Assembly: GCA_000711775.1 (NCBI GenBank)
Contig: ARYC01017972.1
Coordinates: 33,950-97,949, forward strand
DNA: 64,000 bases
Reading direction: 5' to 3'
From: Oxytricha trifallax
Taxonomy: Eukaryota; Ciliophora; Spirotrichea; Sporadotrichida; Oxytrichidae
The translations under genes were made by a program, and so were the position numbers. Below, one piece after another: positions 11,914 through 24,304 of the stretch (within the stretch, counting starts at the first letter, position 1; every line of letters begins with the position of its first letter). The notes below the pieces were generated by a model. That model was not told the DNA's origin. It saw nothing but the letters and a program-made list of their open reading frames with translations, and did no database searches.

Positions 11914-13833
11914 TCAAATCAGATGCTGAACTTCTGGGTTGTTTAATTGCTCCTTGTTAAATCTGTTATTCATAATTTCTATATCATCTTGACTTAACTT
12001 TGCTGGAATAGTTACAAAGTCTTCAAAGTTTGAATGAATTTGGCTTTAAATTTATCCATAGTTATCAACTTTAAGATTAGCAATACAGTTTGCAGACTAA
12101 TTGTAGTTTTTGTCATCATAAGTAGCAGCTGTGCTTTCAGACTCAGGATTTTCAATTGATTTTAATGAAGTTTGATTCTATAGAAATTGCTAATTCATGG
12201 GGTTACTTTCCTAATTCTCCAAAATCTTAGAGGTATTGACGTTCTATTCTGCCAATAGTTACTAGAATTTAGGGTCCTTAATTAAGTTGTTCAAAGTTTC
12301 TTGATCTTAGGGATTTAATGCAGAAATCTGCTGTTGAATGTTTTTAATTGAATCTGCTTTGAAAAACTCTAATAGGTTTAAATGAATATCTATGGGAGGT
12401 TGAGTTAATTAATTTTAAGGCAGACTGGCTTATTCTTGGCAAATCTAAGAGTCCATAGAGTTTGGAGCATGAGATATTTCTTGTTAAACTTATTGAGGTT
12501 TTTATAAAGTCTCTTAAGGAATAGTTAAAGGCTGATTAACTTGAAACTCTGATTTTATGCTTTGAGTGAAAGAAGGCTATACAACTGGTAAAAGAGGTGG
12601 CAAATATATTTGATTAATTTGAGAGTTTTAACTCATAGATTAGTTCAAAGGATCATAAACTCCAAACTGTTATTAATTTAAGAATTGTGGTTACTAAATC
12701 TGGTGAGGAGGATATATCTAGTTTCCTGGCAACTATAAATCTAATTGAAACTGCTATGGTAATTAGCATGAAGGTGGTATGTATTAATTAAACTGATCAA
12801 AGCTCCCTTGTGTAATTTAGTTTAATATGAATGGATTTTACTGACCAAATGGATGCTAGTAAGGAAGTTATTGAGGATTTTGATATTGGATGTTTTTCTA
12901 CATTTGAGGAGCACCTTGATGAAAACCAACTCCGTCTTGTTTCTTTTGAGAGGCATGGTTAATTTTCATAGCTTTAGTAAGCAGCAATTTACCTTGCATC
13001 TCAGCCATTGCATTCTGGCCTTCTTCAATGATTCCAAACTTGACGAAACCATAGCACTTTGACTATCTTGTAATAGGATCCATGATAACTTTAGCTTAGT
13101 TCACTGAAGGATATCTCTTTTAAAAAGTAATCATCAACATTTAATCGTTGACATTTGGATCTAAGTCACCCACATAAATCTAATACTCTTCTTATTTTCT
13201 GCTTCCTTGGTGATTACTGTAATTTTATGCATGACCATTATTCTGATAGTTTTGATAACCAGTTTTATTATAAGTGACTTAATGTGAAGCCCAGTTGAGT
13301 TTGAAGTTTTTATTTGGAAGACTTGGAATGGAAGCTCCATTCAGTGTAGTGAAAATACTCTTGGCAATTTCATGAGAAGTAAACTCAACAAAACCGTAAC
13401 CAAATTGAGGTGCAGATGAATTCTTCCTGTTGTCTTTATTCTTGATGAGCTTTATATTTATTACTTAAGCAATTCCCTAGAAAAGATTTATAACATATTG
13501 CTCATCCATCCAATTTTCAATGTCACCTATCCACAGAGTTTTCGAGCCACCACATCCTGAGTTAGAATTAAAGCTATTTGTTGAGTTTTTATTGTAGTTG
13601 TTATTATTAACAGGAGAAGTTGCAGAATAATGAGAGTTATGATTGAATTATTACTATGAAAAACCTGAATGGTTATGAGTATTATTAAATGTAGGATTAA
13701 AAGCAGAAGTTGACAAGGAATTACTACCATGGAAGTTATTAAAGTTGCTAGAAGGAGGAATTGGTGGTACTGGAAAAGTAGGATCATAGTTGGTTTGATA
13801 AGCTAGTTGTTGTTGTTAGTGTTGTCCAAACAT
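11914..13833 (-). CDS. Two-RRM RNA-binding protein (RBP45/Nam8/TIA-like)
   Basis: A continuous 640-codon frame from ATG 13833 to TGA 11914-11916, without introns or IESs, unusual here. After an Asn/Ser/Gln-rich leader, RRM1 begins KTLWIGDIENWMDEQYV with RNP1-like YGFVEFTS. RRM2 begins YQIYVGDLDPNVNDQ with RNP1 CYGFVKFG. The WIGD..WMDE signature of RRM1 matches the RBP45/47-Nam8-TIA1 group, which bind U-rich RNA and act in splicing, stability or stress-granule biology. That group usually has three RRMs; here the third is replaced by a long Gln/Pro/Asn-rich, prion-like tail. Likely cytoplasmic/nuclear mRNA binding. Confidence 0.85.
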
Positions 13834-14485
13834 TTGTTATCAGGCACAAATAAATTCTAAAATATTTATTCAAAAAGTAAAATTAATTTATTAATTATAT
13901 AAACTTACTAAGCTCTTAATTAAGAGTAAAGTATAACCCTTAGAATGAATATTCAAAAATATGATGAAAATCTTATTAACTTATGTTAATAAGAAAATCT
14001 AAAAGTATTAAAAATTCAACTAGATAATCTTTAAATATGTGTTTTTGAGATTACCTAAGGACAAAAATTAAATGGAATATTTTTTATTTATTATTTTTAT
14101 GCTTTTACTGTCTTAAAGTATGATTATATGTATTTAATGCATATATTAGTTATAATACTTAATTAAATATATAAAAAATGTTATATAATTTTCTGATTAA
14201 GAATAATACAACTCAATAATACATTTTTTTGAAAGAAAATTTCAAAATTAATTAATTTTATTTGTAAAGCTATTATCTGAGTCTACAAACTATTACTATT
14301 AAAAATTTGAAATATATTTATAAAACCCTAAATTTTTCCTTGAATAAAAAGAAAATTTAACACAGTATAATTCTTTTTAAAGGCAATTTTATGAATAAAT
14401 GCAGGGTATTTTGATTTGTACCTTTTTAATGTTTAATTGTAAAATTGTAGAATGCTTAAATAATTATGACTCATAAGTTATCTGT
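13834..14485. other. Intergenic, AT-rich
   Basis: About 650 bp with no credible frame on either strand. It separates the starts/ends of two minus-strand genes and holds long A/T runs only. Confidence 0.6.
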
Positions 14486-15850
14486 TCATCTTCTGGCTTG
14501 TTTCTTATTGATGACTGCTTGCTCTAAATTTTGGAAGAATTCCTTTTCATATCCATATAACTTCTGTTGGTCTTCAGCAGCCTTGTTTCTCAATTTGGCA
14601 TCAAAAATAAAATATAAGTAATATCCTTTTAAATTTGAAAAAAGTAATAATTATTTGATTTAGGAAAGTGTTTAACTATTAGTATAATTTATTTGATCAA
14701 GTCTTTGGTAATCTTGGATTCTTTGCTCTTCCTCAGCTACTTCATTCTCCAAAAATGTGATGTAGCCATCCTTATTGAAGTTGTCAAGGATTGCTTATTG
14801 AGTCTCTCTCTTCAATTTCTTGCTTTCAATGTCTCTATTCACTGAGGCAAGTGCTGCCAGGCATTTCTGGTGGAATTATAATCAAAACTAATATACTAAT
14901 AACTCAAAAAATTTAAACATAAAATCCAAATTAAATTATGTGTCCTTGCAAAGAATAACGAATTGAGAAGCCCAAGCAATGAAAGCTGCGTATGGAGAAC
15001 ATTGAAGATAATCTGGATCAGTGCTATCGATGAAACTCTTCTGGATGTTCTTAATAGTTTTTAAATTTGTATTGAATATCTTATTATATATAGATTTGGA
15101 TAATAGTGTTGAAGTGTTTGTTGATCACATTTTCCTTGACTTCCTCAGCCTTAACTCTTTACATTTTATACATAAGTCCTTCATGCTTTTCGAGATAAAC
15201 TTCTACATCTTGGTTGTTTGAAGATTCAGAGTTTCTAATCAATCCAACAAATGCCTCTAACATTCAATAAAAATTAAGAAATAATACTATTTATTTTATA
15301 ATGGATTTTCAATTCTGCAGACTTTCTCTGGTGTTTTCTTTTCTAACATATTGTAGAGTTGCTTGACAAGTTTTGGAGTAACTTCCCTCTGAATTCTCTT
15401 TAACTCGTCCTTTTGTCTCTTAACATTACCCTCTGCAGTGTTTCTCTAGTCTTCTCTCTTCTTAATCTTATCTTTCAAAGCAGAAATAGCTACATCTAAA
15501 CCTGCTACTTCCATCTCGAAGTTCTTTCTTTGTGATTCTAACTATAGTAAAGTGTTAAAATGAAGGAAATTGTGCAAAAAATAAAGTATTTAGTTGATTA
15601 GGTCATGAATCACATAAATCAAATTAATGCATTCATACCAAGACCCAACCAAGTACAATTATGATAATTTAACTGTTGTACTTACCTATTCAATCTTTCT
15701 CTTCTTAAGACTAATTCTGTAGACAAGTTTATCAGTCATATCTTCTACATCTTCGTGATCTTAAGTCACATGCTTAGTAGCTATAGTATGCTCGGCTTTT
15801 CCCTGACTACCTTTCTTCTTCAAGAATTCCAAGAGTTATTGCTTGTTCAT
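14486..15850 (-). CDS. Coiled-coil protein with dynein-stalk-like architecture
   Basis: ATG 15850 to TGA 14486-14488, about 335 residues after removing one intron (GTAAGT after codon 56) and four IESs (pointers TTA, ACTATTA, AC, TTGAT). Order: basic N-terminus; heptad-like helix (DVAISALKDKIKKRED..); a middle segment with KTPEKVCRIENPLEAF, HFNTIKNIQKSFIDS and CSPYAAFIAWASQFV; then a second charged helix (RDIESKKLKRETQQ). Helix, small domain with a Cys-x(8)-Trp patch, helix resembles the coiled-coil stalk with microtubule-binding tip of dynein heavy chains, but no motor is present. A stand-alone microtubule-associated protein is the inference; it is based on pattern only. Confidence 0.6.
14605..14700 (-). 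other. IES, pointer TTGAT (minus strand)
   Basis: ATCAA on the plus strand at 14600-14604 and 14696-14700. Excision joins QDYQRLD to AKLRNKAAED in frame. Confidence 0.65.
15059..15107 (-). other. IES, pointer ACTATTA (minus strand)
   Basis: TAATAGT on the plus strand at 15052-15058 and 15101-15107. Excision gives HFNTIKNIQKSF in frame and removes a TGA. Confidence 0.72.
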
Positions 15851-16224
15851 GCTGCGGAGTTTCTGCTGAGTTTATTGGGAAACTTATGTGTCGCCTATTA
15901 ATGATCAAATTAGTAAGTATAAATGAAATGGGAAGAGATTTCGATAGATTGATATTAAAAAAATTGTGCATTTGTTACGTACTCATTTAAACCTAAATAA
16001 AGTAATAATTATTTTCACATTTAAGAATTGAGTTTATACTATTGTAAAGATTGTTTAAAATAAAATTAATAATTCTTATGTTATAAAAAACTCTATATTA
16101 GCTATATTATTTATAAAATTCTCTTATTTTCTTATTAATCAGCATTAATCAATAAACTTTAATCTTCGAAAGACTTTGAATAACTTCATATAATTTTGAG
16201 TAATTTAAAATTAGATAATTAAAA
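15851..16224. other. Intergenic between divergent genes
   Basis: 374 bp, strongly AT-rich, between two genes that start in opposite directions. No frame or repeat stands out. Confidence 0.6.
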
Positions 16225-19200
16225 ATGCAGAATATTAAGGAAAGATAGGAATTTGAGAATTACAATAAAGTTAAGCTCTTAGGTGAGGGTTCATTTGGTA
16301 AAGCTTATTTAGTGGAGAGAGCTTCTGACAAGGTAAGATACAACAATTCTTTCATTTTAAAGATAATTAAATTCTTTTCATTTTTCTTTGAAATTGTTAA
16401 TTTTGTATAGTTAAAATGCGTAATGAAACAAATTGATATCGGCAGGATGAGTGAGCAAGAAAAGAGGGAAACTGTTTAAGAAGCAAAGATATTAGAGGCA
16501 CTTTCTCATCCAAATATAGTTAAATTTATTGAAGTGTTTAAGACAAAGAAAGGCAAACTTTGTATAGTAATGGACTTTGCAGATGGTAAGTTCATTCTGA
16601 AAAATTCGCATAAGATAATGGAATATCTTATGTTTTTTAGCAATTTACATAGTATAAACTTAAATATGTAGGTGGTGATTTATAAGCAAGAGTAAAGGAG
16701 TAACGAGGGAGAATGTTTTCTGAATCTCAAATCTTAGAGTGGTTCACTCAAATTTGTTTGGGTTTGAAACATATTCATGATAGAAAGATCTTGCATAGAG
16801 ATTTAAAAGGACAGAATATTTTCTTGACAAAGTCAGGTATAGTCAAGATTGGTGATTTTGGTATTGCCAAAGTTCTAAACTTAATTAAAAATTCGTGAAT
16901 ATAATATTAAGGCTGAATAAAAAAGATTTAATTTTTATTTTATAAGTTAGATCTTTTTAAAACTTAAAATTACTTTTGGTTAATATAAAAATTTATATGC
17001 TTAATTCTTAGTTAATTAATAAGCTAGGTTTAGCAACTACAATGTAGAACGCGCGAACAGTTGTTGGAACACCATATTACTTATCTCCAGAAATTGTTTA
17101 ATCAAAACCATACAACTTCAAATCAGATATTTGGTCACTTGGAATTGTTCTTTATGAGATGTGTGCCTAGAAACCTCCCTTTGATGCACCTAGTTTGCAT
17201 TTCCTAGCCATGAAAATTGTTAGAGGTGCTTACAATCCTCTACCTTCAACCTTCAGTACCGAACTAAAGAACCTTGTTGGTTCATTAATCAACACCAATG
17301 AAAAACTTAGACCTGATGTCAATCAAATTTTGAACAAGCCAATTATCCAGAATAGAATAAAGTCTTTCCTCACCGAGACAGTCTATCATCATGAGTTCAG
17401 TCACACTATTTTACATAAGCAGAATGTCTTCGATCCTAAGCAATAGCAGATTAAACAGCTTTAAAATCTTCAATAGCAAATTAACCAATAAAAACCAGTG
17501 ATTTAAGCTGCAGGTAATTAAATTCAATCAAAGCCAGTCTCAACTCCATTTTCAAATATCAACTAACAAAGACCAGCAGCTTAACAATAACAAGCAGTTC
17601 CCAGGTACAATCCAACTCCAATTAATAATAATGCTGGTAACGTGAGACCCTAAGCAAATGTAACTGCTTAACAGAACCCACCATCAAGTAGACTGCCTAA
17701 TAGAAATCAGGTATCCCCTGGTATGGCTGCAGCATTTGGTGGAGGAGCAGCTGGTGCTTAGAAACAACAGCCTACATCATAATACGGTGCTGTGGGATAT
17801 CAACCCTAAAACTAGAAGCCTAATTATCACTACTAGCAGTAACAACAACAATAAAAGCCAGTAGTTTAATAAAATCCACTTGGTCCAGATAAAAAGGCAT
17901 TGGATGAACAAAAGGCATATGCTGAAAAAATGAAATATATCGACTAGAGACTTAAGGAAAAAGAAGCAGAACTTAAGAAGTTGGATGAAATTAAAATGCA
18001 GAGATAGAAACAAGAACAGCAAAGAAAAGACTATGAAAAATAGCTCATTGATGAATCTAAGAAACAAGACTATTGCATTTAATTATATATTTATAAACGA
18101 GAACTTGCATTACAAGCCAAACAAATCAAGTTAAAAGAAGAGGATGCACAGAAACAAAGAATGTAAGAAGAGCAAGCCAGAAAAATTCAAGAATCTTAAT
18201 AAAAGCGAAAGCAAGAACTTGAAAAAATCAAAAAAGATGAGCTTGTAAAGAGGGCTTAGTAAGAAGAAATTCTTAGAAGAAAAGAGCAATAACTCAAAGA
18301 GGAAAAAGAAAAATAAGCTGTTAGATAGAAGGAAATAGAGGAGTAAAAGTAGAAATTTGCTAATCAATAAAAAATACAATTGCAACAGAAAGCTCAATAG
18401 TAGCAGTAGCAGTAGAAGAAGGAGGTTTAGAAAGGAGGCTCAAATGATATTGATTTCATTAAGTAAATGGCTTATGATGCTTAAAATAAAATACTTGACA
18501 TAGAAAAGAAGATACTAGCCAAAGATATTACTTATTGTTTAAGTAAGTTAGTTTCAGAAATCAAGAAAGTTTTATAGAAAAATTAATTTTGAATTAAGTG
18601 AAAGTCATGTTGATAGAAAACGTAAAGAACAGCAAGATTAGAAAAATAAAGAGGAGGTAAATTAATGACAATTTCAGACTCAAATGATGATTAAGGAGTA
18701 GCTAACATAAAAAATTCAAAACTTGAAGTAAAACCCAAATAAGAAGCTCCACGAACAAGAGCAAACTGGAATAAAAACTCATCACCAATGGTTGAAGAAA
18801 CCAAACAACAGAAATCTTCACATTCTCCATAGCCAAAAAGAGAATCTAGGACTACTGATAATTCCTAAATAGATACATCAGCTATTATATAATTATTTTC
18901 AGCAAGTGGATTGGATTAGGACTACTCTCAGCAAATCCAGGATGAACAAGTAATTTAAGATCACTATGAGGACTATCAATAGCCATTAATATTAAGAGAT
19001 AACTTATGATTAATATAAAATATTAAATTATATTATGATGATTAAATTATATCCGATAGTGACGAAGGTTTTAACGATGATAGAGATGAGGACTTCGATA
19101 AGGAAGCTAAGAACGACATGATCAAAGCTCAAATCATAGTTGATAAGAAACCTAAGAAATCTATAAGTCCAACTAAGAAGAATCTTAACAAGCGATTTGA

Positions 19201-19569
19201 TGAAACTCTTAACACTATCCTTGAGGAATCTGAACTGAAATATTAATAGAAAGGTTCAAACAGAGCGGATAATGTAGCAGTATATTTCAAAATAATTAGA
19301 CATGACTTTGATGATGATGCTACAGATGCCAGTAGTTAATAGGATGATGCGCAGTCAGCTCAAGTGGATGTCAAAAATCCATTCTCACATGGCATAAACA
19401 ATAATTTCACTTTTGCTCAAGGAGGCAATGATGATTATAAATAAAACATAGATAGTGAACTTGGTGAAGAAAAAATCATGAAAACTCATTATAAATAAAT
19501 ATACTTGAACTTAATTGCATTTTAACCGATCAAGACATAAAGAAATATCAATAAATAAGACTATTTTGA
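16225..19569 (+). CDS. NEK-family (NIMA-related) serine/threonine kinase with coiled coil
   Basis: ATG 16225 to TGA 19567-19569. The kinase domain fills the first about 265 residues: glycine loop [13 protein letters not shown], catalytic Lys in [25 protein letters not shown], and activation segment [15 protein letters not shown], the pattern of NEK kinases (cilium and basal-body regulators). A Gln/Pro-rich linker follows, then a long coiled coil and an acidic tail ([18 protein letters not shown]). Two introns (after 16332 and 16584) and at least five IESs interrupt it: pointer CTA (about 16878-17025), AAAC (18062-18094), TTAAGT (18539-18593), TATGA (near 18968-19034), ACTTG (19459-19502). A 20-nt GTAAAG..TTAG intron near 18624 seems needed too. 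Confidence 0.85.
18062..18094 (+). other. In-frame 33-bp IES, pointer AAAC
   Basis: AAAC at 18062-18065 and 18095-18098. Excision changes the coiled coil to [14 protein letters not shown]. The segment itself is open, so a translation without excision would not stop; the call rests on the loss of coiled-coil character inside it. Confidence 0.5.
18539..18593 (+). other. IES, pointer TTAAGT
   Basis: TTAAGT at 18539-18544 and 18594-18599. Excision gives [14 protein letters not shown] and avoids TGA codons just downstream. Confidence 0.72.
19459..19502 (+). other. IES, pointer ACTTG
   Basis: ACTTG at 19459-19463 and 19503-19507. Excision gives [14 protein letters not shown] and leads to the natural stop at 19567. 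Confidence 0.7.
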
Positions 19570-19619
19570 ATATCAATACAACAGCAACGTTTGGCAGATT
19601 CTTCTGATATTAATTATAT

Positions 19620-20777
19620 TCAAAGATATTTTTAGAATTTTAGATTTTAGTATTATGGTATAAATTATTGTATTTATTTGGTTGTTGACTTTGATGATTG
19701 TCTCTTAGCAGACTTCTTCATTTTATTAATTCTCCAATGATGTATTGTAGATTTGTACTATTTTCTCATATTAATCCATGCTTAACTTATGCTCATTCTT
19801 CAATTTCTCTCCAATCTTCTCCTGCATCATCATTATTATAATATCTAATGCTTCTCCTTGGCTTCAAGTAGTAGATTTTTAGAAATATATGGTTCATCAT
19901 TAAGCTCATTAACTCTATCGTGGTACATGTTCTTAAGTCTTTTACTTTATATTTGTCATTCGAGCTTAAAAAGTATCTTTGATAATCATTCATGTATCCA
20001 TCCAACTTGACTTCTTATATAGTAATATGAGTTTACTATTAGTTTTTCTTCATAGTTTCATTTTCTTCTTTGAGTAAAAAGATTGAACTAGTGTTTTATT
20101 AATAATTTATTTTGTTTTCTCAAGCTTTCCTTCTCTACTCTGTACTTATCACTGAGCTCACTAGCATCTGATAATTTCAATCTTAGATCGCTAATTTCAT
20201 CATCTTTTGTATCCATCAGGTTTTTCTGCTTCAATCTCAAACTCTCGATTAATTTCTCATGCCTCTCTTGCTTATCTTAAGATTCAGTCTTTACAAAAAA
20301 GATATTTAATTATAACGACTATCTATCTGAGATACTGCTATTCTTTCAGAAGTACACGATCTCTCTCGCTGTTGCTCTCCTCGATGCGCTTTTTACTCTC
20401 AGTAGCTAATTGCTGAATTGACTTCTCCTTTTGTTCATAGAGAGCTATCTTCTGCTCTTGGTCTTCCAAAAGTGATACTAAGTGATCGTTTTCGCGGGTA
20501 CGAGCATCTAGCTCCTAAGATATATAATTAAAATGATATTTATACAAATATGATAACTATTTTTTATAAGTCTTATTTGATCTTTTGGATGAAATGCAAA
20601 GCTTATTAATTCACAACTAAAGAGTTGATTTCTTTAGTGAGAATCTCTTACTCAGAATGCTTAATATACGAACTTTTTTTTATGATTTCGTTGTACAATT
20701 TCTCCTTTTCAATCGCAGTTTTCTCAAGACCATCTTTTCTTGAATAAATTTTTATCATAAATTTTTCTGGAACTCAT
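19620..20777 (-). CDS. Coiled-coil protein (3' end approximate)
   Basis: Starts at ATG 20777 (MSSRKIYSRKDGLEKT) once a 13-bp tandem repeat unit is removed (20754-20766). Charged helical segments follow: ELDARTRENDHLVSLL, KKRIEESNSERDRVLL, KQERHEKLIESLRLK, DEISDLRLKLSDASEL. Several IESs break it, and the frame changes near 19930 and 19850. The C-terminus probably ends in the basic stretch KKSAKRQSSKSTTK, but I could not fix the final junction; in-frame TGA candidates are near 19572 and 19620. It lies tail to tail with the NEK gene, about 50 bp apart. No family recognised; cytoskeletal or ciliary coiled coil is a guess. Confidence 0.6.
20754..20766 (-). other. 13-bp tandem-repeat IES, pointer AAAAATTTAT
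   Basis: The 10-bp repeat (ATAAATTTTT on plus) at 20744-20753 and 20757-20766 leaves only 3 bp between copies. Removing 13 bp connects the start MSSRKIY to SRKDGLEK; without it a TGA follows within 16 codons. Confidence 0.62.
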
Positions 20778-20892
20778 CTAGCTAGGTATGAGCAAAAATA
20801 TCATAATTATTATAGATTTTAATGTTAAATTAATAATAATTTTTGAATTGATACTAGCCAAAGATTAATATTCAAAACAATAGCAACCTTTA

Positions 20893-21864
20893 ATGACCAA
20901 TTTTGACCCACCAGCTGCAGCTTAAAAGCAGAGAGTGTCTAATCCTCCTAAGTCTGCCAGCAGAGCTCCACCTACCCAACAAAATTAATAACACAGTAAG
21001 TTTAGCATGAAAATATTGAAAGTTCCTCCCACTTAAAGACAAGAGAGTGAAAGATGTAGAAATAAGCAATTGTCGATATTTAAGAGGAGGCAAAGAGAAA
21101 ATTCATTGAGAATCAATAAAAGGACAAGGGCTTTATTCAATTTAAAGGAATTCAAGACTCAATAGTAATATAATGACCTATCAATAGCCATAATAAGACA
21201 ACTAAGACCATGATTAAATGAACCAAGAAGATAAAGAAATTTATCAAATGTACGAGGAAATGCTTCTACTAGTTAGAGATGGTCTTGATACTCCTTCCAA
21301 GGAAGAAATTGATAATCCTAGTAAGGATGAAGAAGAAAAGAAAGAGGCTAACTTATCTATTAACTATACTTTGTATATGAATCTGAACCTGAAAATACAT
21401 TTTAAAATACTCATTAATAGAAATATGTTCTGTAATTTAGCAGTTTTAGATGAAGAACAAGATGACAGAGATGACTTTGAATAAATGAGTTTAATGATGA
21501 TTTATTAGGGCAGGAAATTTCTAAATTTACTTCAGTAGAACATTTAAGAGATTATCTCGAGACTGAACTTGACGAAAATATTGGCAATATTTATGAAAGC
21601 TTATCCAATCCTAAAAGAATTTGTAAGCAAACCTAATATGATAATATAACTTTTTAGGGAGATAACATATTTTTCCAAGAAAAGACAGATGAGTTAAAAG
21701 AGCTACTTAAAGGCATTTGTTTATTTCATTAAAGGTGAATATAGAAATATCAAGCATTCTTTGCATCATTAATATTCATGGAGTTGCAGGCTGAGAAAGA
21801 AGGAGGTGGCTAAGAAGGCATCTAAATTGCAATGAAAACTCTCAAGAATATCAATTCTATATGA
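20893..21864 (+). CDS. Small charged protein between two minus-strand coiled-coil genes
   Basis: ATG 20893 (MTNFDPPAAAQKQR) to TGA 21862-21864. Sections: Pro/Gln-rich start; basic middle; YQMYEEMLLLVRDGLDT; acidic linker DTPSKEEIDNPSKDEEEKK; then SVEHLRDYLETELDEN and a final helix YQAFFASLIFMELQAEK. IES candidates use pointers TCAATAG (near 21151 and 21180), GATGA (near 21462-21500) and AAA (near 21705-21750). Layout of the C-terminal part recalls the tail domains of some NEK-type proteins, but no kinase domain is present and I make no functional claim. Convergent with the downstream coiled-coil gene (about 70 bp apart). Confidence 0.6.
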
Positions 21865-21929
21865 TAAAGATATAAATCTAAAGAGTGAAAATTGTCTTAA
21901 ATTTATTCCAAAATATATAATTCTATTTC

Positions 21930-24045
21930 TCTAATGAAAATTCTCATCGTTAATTAATCATTTTAGTGACTTAGACTTTTCTCTTTCTCTTGACTTTGAT
22001 AATAATGATACTTCATTTTATCATAAAGATTGTCATCATTGTTTTCTTTTTCCAATCTTAAATGTCCCTTCAATTCAATCACTCTATAAGAAATATATCA
22101 TAAATGCAATTATTAACTTACTTATCATGAAGGTGCTTGTTTTCAGTTCTAAGACCTCTCACTATTTTCTTATACAATTGAGAGGAAAGTAGAATAATTC
22201 ATCATGATTTCATAGCCTTTTTCTTCATGAAACTAATGCTTCTCCTAACATAATATTTTATCTATTAATTTAACAGTAGATTTTCAAGATGTGCTATCTT
22301 TAAATTGCATTCATCATTCCCATAATCTATTTACACTATTATTTTATAAGTCTTTTAACTTCATTGAAAGCATTGTCTTTTTCTTCTCTAAGAGTGTTTA
22401 ACATTTCTCTCAATCTCTTATTCTCCTCAAAGTATTTTCTTGTTTAATAGTATATAAATTAATTATTACCCTATTTTATCTAGTCTTCTTATTCATGCAA
22501 TAAAATCTGAGTCTACTATTGTAATTGATAAAAAATAGTTAATTATATCAATTATAATTCTTCTTTGAGTCTTTCATTATCTCTGAGGTACTATCTGAGC
22601 TTATCCTCATTAACTGTTTCCGTTTAGTTAAGCTGTTTGCTGTACTGTTCATACCTTGATGAAGAGTCATCCTTCAGAGATCTCACTTAATCATAGAGCT
22701 TATCAAGTTCTTTTCTCAAACATTCATCTTATATTATATGTGATTAATCATATCAAAATTCTTAAAGATCTAAGATATTCTAAAATAAATTCAGTCTTTA
22801 ATCTTTCCTCAAGTCTTGCAATCTATCTGAGATTATGTATTTTATATAGTCTAATATTTTATGAATATTTTTATTTTCTTATTAAATTTGATCTTTGATC
22901 TCCCCTAATTCTCTATCAAGAACATATAATCTTTGCTTTTGATCTTTATCAATCACAACTAGACTATAAAATTCCCATGTTTTTAAATCCATATTTCAAA
23001 TATAAGACTCTGAATGCTTCTTAATGCTAAGTTCTTCAAAACTTCTCTGCAACTATTCATATTCTTCACTCAATAGCTTAATCCTGCTTTCCATTTATTG
23101 AGTAGACAACCTCAATTGTCTAGACTCTTCTGTTTAAGATTTCAAATTTTAGTCTAAATTTCTTAGCTTTTACTCTAGAATTTTCTTTTCATTCTACAAG
23201 TCTTCACTATTGTATTATTTAAAATTTGCAGTAATATGTATATGTTTTTATTTTAAGATATTATTAAGAAGTTGTTTGGCAATACTTCTCTCAAGTTTGT
23301 AAGATTTATTAGCTAGCTAGTCGTTTTCAATCTTGATTTCGTTGTTGCTTGAAATATATAAATATTTGGATCGTTTCTTGATTTTTGTAGTTCATATTTC
23401 TCCAAAACTATATCATGATTGCGTTTGAGCAGCTCTACAAGTCTGTCTTTCTCATCTCTACCCATTCCTAGACCACCTCCACTTATATTGTTGTTGTCAC
23501 CAAGACCCTTGCCTTCATTAGTTTATACCTTCAAATTGTAGAGCTAGGAAGCCAATGTCTGGTTCTCGTATTGAATTTGCTGGAGTTCACGCTCCATGTC
23601 TCTAATTAAGTTGTTTTTCAGGTTAAAATCCTACTCGTATTAAGCCATGATATTTTCATATGATTTTATCAAAGTTGAATTGTTCATAAGCTGGGCCATT
23701 TCCAAGATTTAGTCTCTTTCTGCCTCAGTTATGTGCATGTTATTTTGCAGCTATTGCTGGAACTTACTTATTATATTATTTCTATATACATAGGTATGAG
23801 CAGCTGGGTTAATCTAGGCATATCTCTCAAGTTGAAAATGGAGCTATTGAACTATATTACTTGATTAGAACAATCCTCAAAGAATATTGAAGCTTACTGT
23901 AGACGGAAAGATTCATAACATCTTTCTTGTATTGGATTAGTTGCTCCTCTAAATCTTCATTCTTTTTGTCTCTTTCAATCATATCTAGACGATTTAGTTA
24001 GATATCACTGCGCAACTTGTCAGTTGCTTCATAGTATGAATTCAT
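21930..24045 (-). CDS. Long coiled-coil protein (3' end approximate)
   Basis: Starts at ATG 24045 (MNSYYEATDKLRSDIQL). Characteristic pieces: MIERDKKNEDLEEQLIQ, NMHITEAERDQILEMAQ, MERELQQIQYENQTLA, a glycine patch NISGGGLGMGRDEKDR, LKRNHDIVLEKYELQ, then NEIKIEND and further Glu/Lys/Leu heptads down to VIELKGHLRLEKEN near 22090. At least seven IESs or introns of 50-150 bp interrupt it. The last identifiable coding residues, near 21960, read QSQEKEKSLSHQ; the stop is not fixed. The low-complexity charged helix is typical of basal-body/centrosomal or ciliary proteins, but no family was recognised. Confidence 0.6.
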
Positions 24046-24304
24046 TTTCTAAAATTTAAGCTTATTATAAACTTTCTTCAGTAATATTAATAATATGAAT
24101 TTAAATTTCAAATTTAACTGGATTTTGTGATTAATCATTAATAAAATGAAAACATATTAAAGACTATGATGAGTTAAAGCTATTAAACAACAATTTATAG
24201 ATGTTCACATTTATTAGTTAACTTCACTTTATTAATCACTTTATGAGCTATATCAGTGGCATGAAGCCAATTTATACTTTTAAATTATATCAAGTAAGAT
24301 TTTT

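Noticed and set aside
18073..18111. TTGCATT direct repeat as an IES pointer in the NEK kinase
   Set aside because: Excision between the two copies (32 bp) throws the coiled coil out of frame and reaches TGA. The AAAC repeat (18062/18095, 33 bp) keeps the frame and gives a better helix.
19620..24045. One long minus-strand coiled-coil gene with a plus-strand gene nested inside
   Set aside because: The left half has its own start (ATG 20777, MSSRKIYSRKD) once a 13-bp repeat is removed, so these are two genes flanking the plus-strand gene.
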